A stretch of DNA of 64,000 nt. Source: Lachnospiraceae bacterium. Lineage in GTDB: Bacteria; Bacillota; Clostridia; Lachnospirales; Lachnospiraceae. A program made the translations under genes and the position numbers. Under the pieces are notes generated by a model. That model was not told the origin of the DNA, made no database searches, and saw only the letters and a list, made by a program, of their open reading frames with translations. Below are positions 17,861 through 25,243 of this stretch, one piece after another. The stretch's first letter is position 1. The number at the start of each line of letters is the position of its first letter. Location: assembly GCA_015057115.1 (NCBI GenBank), contig SVEZ01000012.1, forward strand, positions 44,552-108,551, read 5' to 3'.

Positions 17861-18706
17861 ATGACAAATGGAACTTTTAAGCAGTACGAGAAATTGAATT
17901 TTACCGATGATTTTATTTTTGGGAAGGTTCTTACAAACAACAAGGAAATTTGCAGGAAAATGCTGGAATTAATTCTGGGGGAAAGGATTAAACGAATTGA
18001 TTTTCCGGAGGTTCAAAAGAACTTGAAGCATACCTACGAAAGCAAAGGGGTACGGTTGGATGTGTACGTTGAAGGCGACGGTGAAACAGTATATGATCTG
18101 GAAATGCAGACTGTAGCTGCAAGAAATATTCCCAAAAGAGCAAGATATTATCATGGGATGTTGGATTTAAATATGCTGGAAAAAGGAGCAGATTATGAGC
18201 AGCTGAAGAAAACGGTTGTGATATTTATTTGCTTGGACGATGTGTTGGGAAGGAAACTTCCGAAATATACTATCAGTAACACGTGTTTGGAGGATGATTC
18301 CGTTGAATATCAGGATGAACAAACAACGATAATTCTTAATGCAAAAGGGATAGGAACATGCGAGTCGGAAGAATTATCGAATTTTCTGGCGTATTTACGG
18401 GATAGAAGTGTGAAGGATAACTTTACGAAGGCATTGGAGAATGAAGTTCTCAGTGCTATAAGCAACGAGAAGTGGAGGTGTGAATATATGACATTCAATT
18501 TACGATTGATGGATGAAAGAATTGCCGGGCGTCAGGAAGGGCGTCAAGAAGGGCGTCAAGAAGGGCGTCAAGAAGGGCGTATAGAAGTTATCTCTAATTT
18601 GCTTGAAATGGAGGATGGGGAAACCATTTCAAGAAATGTACTTCATGCCACTGACGAGGAGATTGAGCAGGCAAAAAAGTTAAGGATAGAGGAAAAGGAT
18701 GCATAA
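17861..18706 (+). CDS. Rpn/PD-(D/E)XK nuclease-family protein
   Basis: 281 residues. Resembles the Rpn/transposase-like PD-(D/E)XK nucleases (PDDEXK_2): an N-terminus reading LNFTDDFIFGKVL, then the nuclease core GVRLDVYVEGDG followed by YDLEMQ (the D ... E-x-Q active-site pattern), and YYHGMLDLNML. Characterised Rpn proteins cut DNA and promote recombination independently of RecA. Near the C-terminus the tetrapeptide GRQE is repeated four times, then GRIE, from five 12-bp DNA repeats. AAAGGAAGAG precedes the ATG. The gene abuts the next one with no spacing. Confidence 0.8.
   Translation: MTNGTFKQYEKLNFTDDFIFGKVLTNNKEICRKMLELILGERIKRIDFPEVQKNLKHTYESKGVRLDVYVEGDGETVYDLEMQTVAARNIPKRARYYHGMLDLNMLEKGADYEQLKKTVVIFICLDDVLGRKLPKYTISNTCLEDDSVEYQDEQTTIILNAKGIGTCESEELSNFLAYLRDRSVKDNFTKALENEVLSAISNEKWRCEYMTFNLRLMDERIAGRQEGRQEGRQEGRQEGRIEVISNLLEMEDGETISRNVLHATDEEIEQAKKLRIEEKDA
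18527..18586 (+). repeat. Five tandem 12-bp repeats inside the Rpn-like gene
   Basis: The unit GGGCGTCAAGAA is present in five consecutive copies (the first and last slightly changed). Units are a multiple of three, so slippage would change the length of the GRQE tract without a frameshift. Confidence 0.9.
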
Positions 18707-19498
18707 ATGTTAGGACAATATAATGGAAAAATAAAAGCTTTGCTCATTTTGGCTATGGTTGTTCTAGCGTTGACCTTGGTGGGATGCGGAAAAAAATCTC
18801 TTGTCACCGGTGAAAAAGCAGAAAGTGAAAAAGAGGAAAAAATGGAACAAGCCGTTGAGGTGGAAGAAAACCACAACACACCCTCTGAAACAGACAATCA
18901 GAAAACCGGGCCGGTTTTCAAAAGTCACAGGATACGAAAGAACGATGCGGTCTACAACAGAATTGTGGGGCATTCTTATCCGGAGAATGCGAAGGTTGCG
19001 CTATCGGAACTCCGGTACTTGGAAATAACCTATTACGGCTTCGATGAAGAAGAGCACATAGGGGAAATGATTGTTCATAAGGATGTGGCGAAAGATATTC
19101 TTGAAATCTTTCAGACTCTTTATGAGGAAGATTATCCCATTGAGAGGATGCAGCTGGTGGATGATTTTGACGCAGATGATGAGAAGTCCATGGAGGCCAA
19201 CAATACCTCCGCCTTTAATTATCGTATGATTGCTAATTCCAATCGGTTGTCCAATCATAGCTATGGAAAAGCCATCGATGTGAATCCACGCTATAACCCT
19301 TACGTATATACTTATGAGGGAAAGTTACATGTGGAACCGGCAAATGGAGTGGAGTACGCAGATCGGAATCGGGATTTTCCCCATAAGATTGATGGAGAGG
19401 ATTTATGTTGTCGACTTTTTAAGGAACATGGATTTATCTGGGGTGGTGATTTTCGAAATCGGAAGGATTACCAGCATTTTGAAAAAACAGAAGAATAA
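18707..19498 (+). CDS. VanY-like M15 D,D-carboxypeptidase lipoprotein
   Basis: 263 residues. Signal peptide with lipobox LVGC (Cys27), then an acidic linker of about 40 residues. The catalytic domain resembles the M15C (VanY/Peptidase_M15_4) family: zinc ligands in SNHSYGKAIDVNP (His and Asp) and the late YQHFE His, with WGGDFRNRKD before it. Such enzymes trim the terminal D-Ala of peptidoglycan stem peptides or cut related peptides. The ATG directly follows the stop of the Rpn-like gene, so the two are probably cotranscribed although their functions differ. Confidence 0.88.
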   Translation: MLGQYNGKIKALLILAMVVLALTLVGCGKKSLVTGEKAESEKEEKMEQAVEVEENHNTPSETDNQKTGPVFKSHRIRKNDAVYNRIVGHSYPENAKVALSELRYLEITYYGFDEEEHIGEMIVHKDVAKDILEIFQTLYEEDYPIERMQLVDDFDADDEKSMEANNTSAFNYRMIANSNRLSNHSYGKAIDVNPRYNPYVYTYEGKLHVEPANGVEYADRNRDFPHKIDGEDLCCRLFKEHGFIWGGDFRNRKDYQHFEKTEE

Positions 19499-19500
19499 CG

Positions 19501-19541
19501 AAAACAGCTTGTTGGAGAAAGTTCTTTAGCAGGCTGTTTTT
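19501..19541 (+). terminator. Probable terminator after the M15 gene
   Basis: AAAACAGC (19501-19508) pairs perfectly with GCTGTTTT (19533-19540); the loop is long (24 bases) and the T-run is the end of the right arm. Confidence 0.55.
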
Positions 19542-19552
19542 AAACATAAAAG

Positions 19553-19647
19553 GTTGTGCAAAATTAAATTTAAAAAAACTGTTGACAAGAGGTAAAAGAT
19601 GGTGTATAGTAACATTATAGATGGAGAACAATAGAATTGCACACAAC
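19553..19647 (+). promoter_or_regulatory. Promoter of the thioredoxin operon, flanked by inverted repeats
   Basis: TTGACA (19582-19587), a 17-bp spacer and TATAGT (19605-19610) give a near-consensus promoter. GTTGTGCAAAATT (19553-19565) and AATTGCACACAAC (19635-19647) are related inverted sequences on either side, possibly a redox-sensing operator pair. Confidence 0.65.
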
Positions 19648-19683
19648 TAATAAGAGCGACTAGCATATACAACAGAAAACACA

Positions 19684-19767
19684 GTCAATTGTCATATTGA
19701 CAGAGGGATACGGAAATACTAAGATGAAAGTGCAGGTTTAAGGTTAGCATCAGGAAACCGACCTGCA
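19684..19767 (+). promoter_or_regulatory. Structured leader of the thioredoxin operon
   Basis: The ~185-nt untranslated leader contains two hairpins: GTCAAT/ATTGAC (19684-19701) and TGCAGGT/ACCTGCA (19731-19767), the latter with an inner GGTT/AACC stem. I do not recognise a known riboswitch class, and no terminator follows. Confidence 0.4.
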
Positions 19768-19801
19768 AGAATCACCAAGAAAGGAAGAAGGGAGGATGAC
19801 T

Positions 19802-20713
19802 ATGCGATATGATGTAATTGTAATCGGTTCCGGTCCTGCGGGGTTGTCAGCAGCCATTACATTAAAGATTCGTAACAAGAATGTTCTGGTGGTTGGAAAC
19901 GCGGAGGTCAGCGAGAAGGTTTCGAAAGCCCATGAGATTAACAACTATCTTGGAATACCGGCAGTGAAAGGGTCGGATTTAGCAGGGCAGTTTTTGGAAC
20001 ACGCCAAGAGCATCGGCGTAGAAATTCAAAATTACCAGATTCATACCGTGTATGCAATGGGATCATTTTTCAGCCTGCAGACAACGGATAATGAGACACT
20101 GGAAGCCAATGCCATTGTTTTGGCAACAGGTGTAAGCTTTGGAAAACCTTATCCGGGAGAGAATGAATTCCTGGGAAGAGGTGTCAGCTATTGCGCAACC
20201 TGTGATGCACCGCTTTACAAAGGAAAGAAAATCGTCATTATTGGATCCTCGGCAAAAGAGGAAAAGGAAGCAGACTTTATGTCGGAAATCTGCTCCGAAG
20301 TAATCTATATTCCTACTTATAAGGAAGAGCCGGAAGTGAATGGCAAGGTACAGGTTTTGAAAGCGGTACCGATGGAGATCAAGGGGGGCATGAAAGCCGA
20401 CACCCTGGTAGTGAGAAATGCAGAATCGGAAAATCAGGGATTGAAAGCCGCCGGTGAGGGTGACGCCGGACAGGAAATCAAGGCAGATGGGTTCTTTATC
20501 TTAAGAGAAAGTGTTTCTCCGGGACAGCTTGTTCCGGGACTGAAGATGGATGGAAACCACATTGAAGTAAATCGCAAAATGGAAACAAACATCAAGGGCT
20601 TATTTGCCTGCGGAGACATTACCGGAGCGCCGTATCAGTACATTAAGGCGGCGGGCGAAGGCAATGTGGCAGCAATCAGTGTTGTAGAATACCTGGCACA
20701 GTTAAAAAAATAG
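19802..20713 (+). CDS. Thioredoxin reductase-like flavoprotein lacking the NADPH motif
   Basis: 303 residues. FAD-binding GSGPAG (residues 9-14), redox pair CATC (Cys131, Cys134) and the C-terminal GLFACGDITGAPYQYIKAAGEG are typical of low-molecular-weight thioredoxin reductases. The second Rossmann motif, normally GxGxxA plus a downstream HRRxxxR, reads GSSAKEEKEA (148-157) and then IPTYKEE, so the usual NADPH contacts are missing. This matches what is known of ferredoxin-dependent flavin thioredoxin reductases in clostridia (inference). The ATG at 19802 is 6 bases after GGAGG; an ATG at 19796 abuts that site and is rejected. Thioredoxin follows directly. Confidence 0.85.
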   Translation: MRYDVIVIGSGPAGLSAAITLKIRNKNVLVVGNAEVSEKVSKAHEINNYLGIPAVKGSDLAGQFLEHAKSIGVEIQNYQIHTVYAMGSFFSLQTTDNETLEANAIVLATGVSFGKPYPGENEFLGRGVSYCATCDAPLYKGKKIVIIGSSAKEEKEADFMSEICSEVIYIPTYKEEPEVNGKVQVLKAVPMEIKGGMKADTLVVRNAESENQGLKAAGEGDAGQEIKADGFFILRESVSPGQLVPGLKMDGNHIEVNRKMETNIKGLFACGDITGAPYQYIKAAGEGNVAAISVVEYLAQLKK

Positions 20714-20730
20714 AGTAGGAGGATGAATGT

Positions 20731-21039
20731 ATGGTTAAGAAGATTAATGCAGAAGAATTTAAAAATGAAGCAATGAAGGGTTGCGCAGTCGTAGACTTTT
20801 CCGCAGTATGGTGCGGACCATGTAAGATGCTGGCACCGGTTTTAGAGGAAGTATCCGAAGAAATGGGTGATGTAAACTTTTACAATGTAGATGTAGATGA
20901 GAATCAGAACCTTGCGGCAGAGTATGGAATTATGAATATTCCGGCTGTACTGGTATTGAAGGATGGCCAGAAGAAGGATATTCTTGTAGGTTTTAAGCCG
21001 AAGGAAGCTCTTGTAGAAGAAATCAAGGCATTACTGTAA
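20731..21039 (+). CDS. trxA: Thioredoxin
   Basis: 102 residues. Classical active site WCGPC with redox cysteines 28 and 31, cis-proline in MNIPAVLV, and the usual length. It reduces disulfides in cytoplasmic proteins and probably receives electrons from the preceding reductase. GTAGGAGGATGAATGT stands before the ATG. It is the middle gene of reductase-thioredoxin-peroxidase. Confidence 0.95.
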   Translation: MVKKINAEEFKNEAMKGCAVVDFSAVWCGPCKMLAPVLEEVSEEMGDVNFYNVDVDENQNLAAEYGIMNIPAVLVLKDGQKKDILVGFKPKEALVEEIKALL

Positions 21040-21116
21040 AAAAGAGCCCTACGGGGACAAAGGTGTGCAAATAGCACAAAGAGTATTACAAATTCAGAAT
21101 AAAGGAGGAAATCGGC

Positions 21117-21659
21117 ATGGGATTTTACGATTTAAAAGTAGAGGCTGCAGACGGCAGCATGGTGTCTATGGAGGATTTTAGAGGAAAAGTAGTATTAGTA
21201 GTGAACACTGCAACCGGATGTGGCTTTACTCCACATTATGAACCGATTGAGAAAATGTATGAGAAGTACCATGAACAGGGCTTCGAGGTGGTGGATGTAC
21301 CGTGTAATCAGTTTGCCGGTCAGGCTCCGGAGAGTGATGAAGAAATTCATCAGTTCTGCCAGCTGAAATACAATACTCAGTTCCCGCAGATGAAGAAATC
21401 CGATGTAAATGGCGAAAATGCCATCGAACTGTTCCGTTATCTTAAGGAGCAGAAGGGCTTTGAAGGTTTTGGAAAAGGACCGAAAGCACTTGCTATGGGA
21501 GCTATGTTAAAGAAGCTTGACAAGGATTATAAGAATAATCCGGAAATTAAGTGGAACTTTACCAAGTTTGTTGTGGACAGAGAGGGAAATGTAGTTGCCC
21601 GCTTCGAGCCGACAGAAGATATGAAGAAGGTAGAGGCGTGCGTTGCATCCCTGATGTAG
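21117..21659 (+). CDS. Glutathione/thioredoxin peroxidase (GPx family)
   Basis: 180 residues. The peroxidatic residue is Cys35 in NTATGCGFT, with a second conserved Cys in VPCNQF and the tetrad partners Gln and Trp in NQFAGQAP and IKWNFTKFVV. Bacterial Cys-type GPx proteins are usually thioredoxin-dependent, which fits its place 77 bp after trxA. AAAGGAGG precedes the ATG. Confidence 0.92.
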   Translation: MGFYDLKVEAADGSMVSMEDFRGKVVLVVNTATGCGFTPHYEPIEKMYEKYHEQGFEVVDVPCNQFAGQAPESDEEIHQFCQLKYNTQFPQMKKSDVNGENAIELFRYLKEQKGFEGFGKGPKALAMGAMLKKLDKDYKNNPEIKWNFTKFVVDREGNVVARFEPTEDMKKVEACVASLM

Positions 21660-21684
21660 GTAAAGAATCGAATACAGAAGAAAA

Positions 21685-21715
21685 GGGCTCACCTGAAGAA
21701 GGTGGGCTCTTTTTA
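21685..21715 (+). terminator. Intrinsic terminator of the thioredoxin operon
   Basis: GGGCTCACCT pairs with AGGTGGGCTC through G-C and G-U pairs around a 5-base loop and is followed by T6. Confidence 0.9.
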
Positions 21716-21739
21716 TGGGTGTATCTTTTTGCCCCATGG

Positions 21740-21945
21740 AGATTTCCTCTTCTCAGGCTAATGTTTTTTTCCACGTTCACATAGCCTGACAATGATTTTT
21801 TCTCCGTGGGCTAACATTTCGGTTAGCCTCAGAACGTCTTTTGTTCCCAGGCAAAGATGCCTGTTTGCCTCGCAGGCATTTCTCCCCATAGGCTAACGGT
21901 TTTTGTTAGCCTGGTTTCTTTTTCTACTCACCAGGCTAATTTTGG
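21740..21945 (+). repeat. Degenerate 41-bp-period array of AGGCTAAC/GTTAGCCT hairpins
   Basis: TTAGCCT-like right arms begin at 21782, 21823, 21864 and 21905, spaced 41 bases apart. AGGCTAAC-like left arms occur at 21755, 21808, 21849, 21890 and 21933. Two hairpins are perfect: GGCTAAC/GTTAGCC (21809-21828) and AGGCTAAC/GTTAGCCT (21890-21912). Spacers are T/C-rich. It follows the operon terminator and contains no ORF of note. Confidence 0.75.
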
Positions 21946-22246
21946 ATGTTACAGATGGTACTTTCTATTCATATGCGGCGTTTATGTGTAACCTACCAGC
22001 ATGCTGCTATGATTTCACCCTCTTAGTCGTTGCTGGCACACCTTCTATGCCGAAGACTCAATTAGAAAATATTAAATTTTCAAAATTCTTCATCCAAAGA
22101 GCATGTAATCAAGTCAAATAGTCGTCTGCGTCGTTGATCGTTCATGGTGTGAAGGAGTTGCAGACAGGAGAGTTTGTTGTCAAAAAAGCCCAGCTATCCC
22201 CCTTCGCAGGCAAAAAAGTAGTTTTGGATAATAACCACACTTTTGC
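21946..22246. other. Intergenic stretch without recognisable gene
   Basis: Several small ORFs lack ribosome binding sites. A short stretch (about 22151-22240) would read VKELQTGEFVVKKAQLSPF in one frame and may be a remnant, but I recognise nothing. Confidence 0.4.
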
Positions 22247-22275
22247 TTGCAACCTGACAAAAACAAGTGTATAAT
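22247..22275 (+). promoter_or_regulatory. Promoter of prmA
   Basis: TTGCAA (22247-22252), a 17-bp spacer, then TATAAT (22270-22275) with an upstream TG. Confidence 0.75.
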
Positions 22276-22297
22276 ATATTAGTTAAAGTGTTGGAAA

Positions 22298-22326
22298 ATG
22301 GGGGCGCGGTTTAACTGCGGCCCCAT
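22298..22326 (+). promoter_or_regulatory. Strong hairpin in the prmA leader
   Basis: ATGGGG-G-CGCGG pairs with CTGCG-G-CCCCAT around a TTTAA loop (one G-G mismatch). There is no U-tract, so it is not a terminator. Its position just inside the predicted transcript suggests control of mRNA stability or translation. Confidence 0.5.
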
Positions 22327-22387
22327 ATCAATCGAAATGACAGGGATGCTTTTGGCAGAAAGTATTCCAAAACGAGGAGTTGCCTAT

Positions 22388-23338
22388 ATGAAATGGAAAG
22401 AATATACCATTCACACCACAACCGAGGCTGAAGAGCTGGTAGCTGATATGCTCTATGAATTGGGAATCACCGGTGTGGAGATTATTGATAACGTACCGCT
22501 GACTGAGGAAGAGGTAAAAGAAATGTACATCGACATCGAAGCCGAGCTTCCGCCGGATGAAGGAAAGGGTGCAGTACGGTTTTACCTGGAAGAAGACGCA
22601 GAGGAAGAAAACCTGTTAAAGGCAGTGCAGGAGGGCTTGCGAGAAATTGCAGGTTATGCAGATATCGGTGAAGGAACCATTGAAAAAGCCCAGACAGAAG
22701 ATAAAGACTGGATCAACAACTGGAAGGAATTCTTTAAGCCCTTCTATCTGGATGATATTCTGATCAAGCCCCACTGGGAAGAGGTACCGGCTGATGCAAC
22801 GTATCGAGCATTGATCGAGATCGATCCGGGAACCAGTTTCGGAACCGGACAGCATGAGACTACGCAGCTTTGCATTCGTGGATTGGAAAACTACATGAAG
22901 TCCGCAGATCAGGTACTGGATCTTGGCTGTGGAAGTGGTATTTTATCGGTAATAGCATTAAAACTCGGAGCAGAGCATACGGTATTAACGGATATTGATC
23001 CCATTTGCGAACAGGCTTCCGTTGAGAATATGGAGATGAACCATATTGCAAAGGATAGCTACGATATCCACATTGGCAATCTGATCGATGACGAAACCCT
23101 TCAGAAGACCGTCGGTGCGAATGCGTATGATGTGGTACTGGCGAATATTTTGGCGGATGTTATTATTCCAATGGCGCCGGCAGCATATCGTGCAGTGAAA
23201 AAGGGAGGATTTTTCATTACCTCCGGAATCATTGACTTTAAAGAGGAACCGGTGAAGAAAGCACTGACAGAGGCAGGCTTTACCATCAAAGAAGTAAACC
23301 ACATGGGCGAGTGGGTCGGAATCATCGCCGAAAAATAA
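22388..23338 (+). CDS. prmA: Ribosomal protein L11 methyltransferase PrmA
   Basis: 316 residues. SAM-dependent methylation of ribosomal protein L11. An N-terminal substrate-recognition domain (KWKEYTIHTTTEAEEL, then the DKDWINNWKEFFKPF motif) precedes a class I methyltransferase domain with PGTSFGTGQHETT, SAM motif VLDLGCGSGILSV and VVLANILADV. The start at 22388 has GAGGAG 8 bases upstream; an earlier in-frame ATG at 22298 lies in the leader hairpin. Followed by rsmE with one base between them. Confidence 0.95.
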   Translation: MKWKEYTIHTTTEAEELVADMLYELGITGVEIIDNVPLTEEEVKEMYIDIEAELPPDEGKGAVRFYLEEDAEEENLLKAVQEGLREIAGYADIGEGTIEKAQTEDKDWINNWKEFFKPFYLDDILIKPHWEEVPADATYRALIEIDPGTSFGTGQHETTQLCIRGLENYMKSADQVLDLGCGSGILSVIALKLGAEHTVLTDIDPICEQASVENMEMNHIAKDSYDIHIGNLIDDETLQKTVGANAYDVVLANILADVIIPMAPAAYRAVKKGGFFITSGIIDFKEEPVKKALTEAGFTIKEVNHMGEWVGIIAEK

Positions 23339-23339
23339 T

Positions 23340-24074
23340 ATGTATCAGTTTTTTATTGAAAAAGAGCAGATAAAGGAAAATCAGGTATTCATAACCGGTG
23401 CAGACTACAATCATGCGAAGAATGTACTACGCCTGAAAAAAGGCGAAAAGTTTCGTATCAGTACCAAAGAAGGCGAAAATTATTTTTGCGAGATTAGCGA
23501 ATTTAGTGACGAGGCTGCAGTCGGAGTTGTTTTGGAAAAGCTGGAAGAAAGTACGGAATTAAAAGGCAGGATTACCTTGTTTCAGGGGCTTCCAAAAGGC
23601 GACAAGATGGAACTTATTATCCAGAAGGCAGTAGAGTTGGGAGCAGCGGAGATTGTGCCGGTGCGTATGAAAAATTGCGTAGTGAAGCTGGACGACAAGA
23701 AGGCAAAAGCAAAGGTAGCAAGGTGGCAGGCGATAGCAGAAGCTGCAGCGAAACAGTCTAAGCGAAGTATTATCCCGCAGATTCATGATGTAATGGATTA
23801 CCGGGCTGCCATGGAATATGCGAAAGAAAACAACGTAAATCTGGTTCCCTACGAGAACGAGGGGGGGATTTCGGCCAGTAAGAAAGCAATTGGAGAAATT
23901 CAACCAACGGATAAAGTAGGAATTTTCATCGGCCCCGAAGGGGGATTTGATGAAAAAGAAATCGAAGCGGCAAGAGAGGTTATGACCAGTATTAGCCTTG
24001 GCAAACGAATTTTACGAACGGAGACGGCGGCTATTACAGCCATGTCTTTAGTCATGATGCAGATGGAAGAATAA
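23340..24074 (+). CDS. rsmE: 16S rRNA m3U1498 methyltransferase RsmE
   Basis: 244 residues. SPOUT-class methyltransferase acting on U1498 of 16S rRNA. PUA-like N-terminus (MYQFFIEKEQI ... HAKNVLRLKKGE), then the SPOUT knot with VPVRMKNCVVKLDDKK, AAKQSKRSIIPQIHD, IGPEGGFDEKEIE and LGKRILRTETAAI. It begins one base after prmA with no strong ribosome binding site of its own, so coupling to prmA is likely. Confidence 0.95.
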   Translation: MYQFFIEKEQIKENQVFITGADYNHAKNVLRLKKGEKFRISTKEGENYFCEISEFSDEAAVGVVLEKLEESTELKGRITLFQGLPKGDKMELIIQKAVELGAAEIVPVRMKNCVVKLDDKKAKAKVARWQAIAEAAAKQSKRSIIPQIHDVMDYRAAMEYAKENNVNLVPYENEGGISASKKAIGEIQPTDKVGIFIGPEGGFDEKEIEAAREVMTSISLGKRILRTETAAITAMSLVMMQMEE

Positions 24075-24086
24075 CAGGAGAAAACA

Positions 24087-25241
24087 ATGCAGATTTATTT
24101 GGATAACAGTGCCACCACAAGGGTAAGCGAGTCGGTGCTTACGGTGATGGAAGAAGCAATGCGAAAGGATTACGGAAACCCATCTTCTCTTCATACCATG
24201 GGTATGGAGGCAGAGAATTACATTAAGAAGGCAAAGGAACAGATAGCCAAGACTCTGCGCTGTCAGGAAAAAGAGATATACTTTACATCCTGCGGAACCG
24301 AGTCGGATAACCTTGCCATTATTGGTGGCGCTTTTGCGAACCAAAGACAGGGAAAACATCTGATTACCACAGCAGTAGAGCACGCAGCTGTGGCAGCAAG
24401 TATGAAGTTTTTAGAGGAGCAGGGCTTTGAAGTGACTTATCTTCCGGTGGACGAATACGGTGTGATTCGTCTGGAAGATTTAAAAAATGCCATTCGACCG
24501 GATACCATTTTAGTGTCAATGATGTATGTCAACAACGAAGTGGGAAGCGTAATGCCCATTCACGAAGCTGGAGAACTGATAAAAGAATGTAACCCCAATA
24601 CTCTGTTTCATGTGGATGCCATTCAGGGGTACGGAAAGTTCAAAATCTATCCGAAGCAGGATAAGATTGACCTTTTGGCGGTAAGCGGTCATAAGCTTCA
24701 CGGACCGAAGGGCGTGGGCTTTTTATATGTCAAAGAGAAAACCAAGCTGAAGCCGTTGATTTACGGTGGCGGACATCAGAACGGCCTGCGTTCCGGAACA
24801 GAGAACGTGCCGGGAGTGGCAGGCTTAGGACAGGCTTGTGAGGATGTATATACAAACTTCGAGGAAAAAGTAAACCACATGTATGAACTGCGGGAGCAGT
24901 TTATTTCAGAGGTTGAGAAAATCGAAGGAGTATCCGTAAACGGAAAGAAAACAAGAGAAAATGCGCCGCATATTGTTAGCGTTAGCGTGCCGGGAGTAAG
25001 AAGCGAAGTGCTTTTACATTCCCTGGAGGAAAAAGGAATTTATGTATCAGCAGGATCTGCCTGCTCATCCAATAAGCCTTCCATCAGCGCAACCCTAAAG
25101 GCCATTGGATTACCGAAAGAGAAACTGGAATCTACGGTGCGTATCAGTTTTTGCGATACCAATACCGGTGAAGAAGTTGAAGAAACCATAAAAGCACTGA
25201 AGGAGCTGATTCCGGTGCTGACACGATTTGTTAGGAGGTAA
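24087..25241 (+). CDS. Cysteine desulfurase (NifS/IscS-like)
   Basis: 384 residues. PLP enzyme that removes sulfur from cysteine as a persulfide. The N-terminus IYLDNSATTRVSESV, the PLP-lysine motif SGHKLHGPKGVGF and the sulfur-accepting Cys in SAGSACSSNKPS are all present. It lies immediately before thiI (2 bases between them), so it is probably the dedicated sulfur donor for tRNA thiolation, as with NifZ-ThiI in Bacillus. CAGGAGAAAACA precedes the ATG. Confidence 0.93.
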   Translation: MQIYLDNSATTRVSESVLTVMEEAMRKDYGNPSSLHTMGMEAENYIKKAKEQIAKTLRCQEKEIYFTSCGTESDNLAIIGGAFANQRQGKHLITTAVEHAAVAASMKFLEEQGFEVTYLPVDEYGVIRLEDLKNAIRPDTILVSMMYVNNEVGSVMPIHEAGELIKECNPNTLFHVDAIQGYGKFKIYPKQDKIDLLAVSGHKLHGPKGVGFLYVKEKTKLKPLIYGGGHQNGLRSGTENVPGVAGLGQACEDVYTNFEEKVNHMYELREQFISEVEKIEGVSVNGKKTRENAPHIVSVSVPGVRSEVLLHSLEEKGIYVSAGSACSSNKPSISATLKAIGLPKEKLESTVRISFCDTNTGEEVEETIKALKELIPVLTRFVRR

Positions 25242-25243
25242 GG

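Noticed and set aside
21740..21945. CRISPR array
   Set aside because: The 41-bp units are degenerate, lack conserved repeat identity and no cas genes are present.
21903..22121. 72-codon + strand frame
   Set aside because: Begins inside a hairpin arm of the repeat array and has no ribosome binding site or recognisable sequence.
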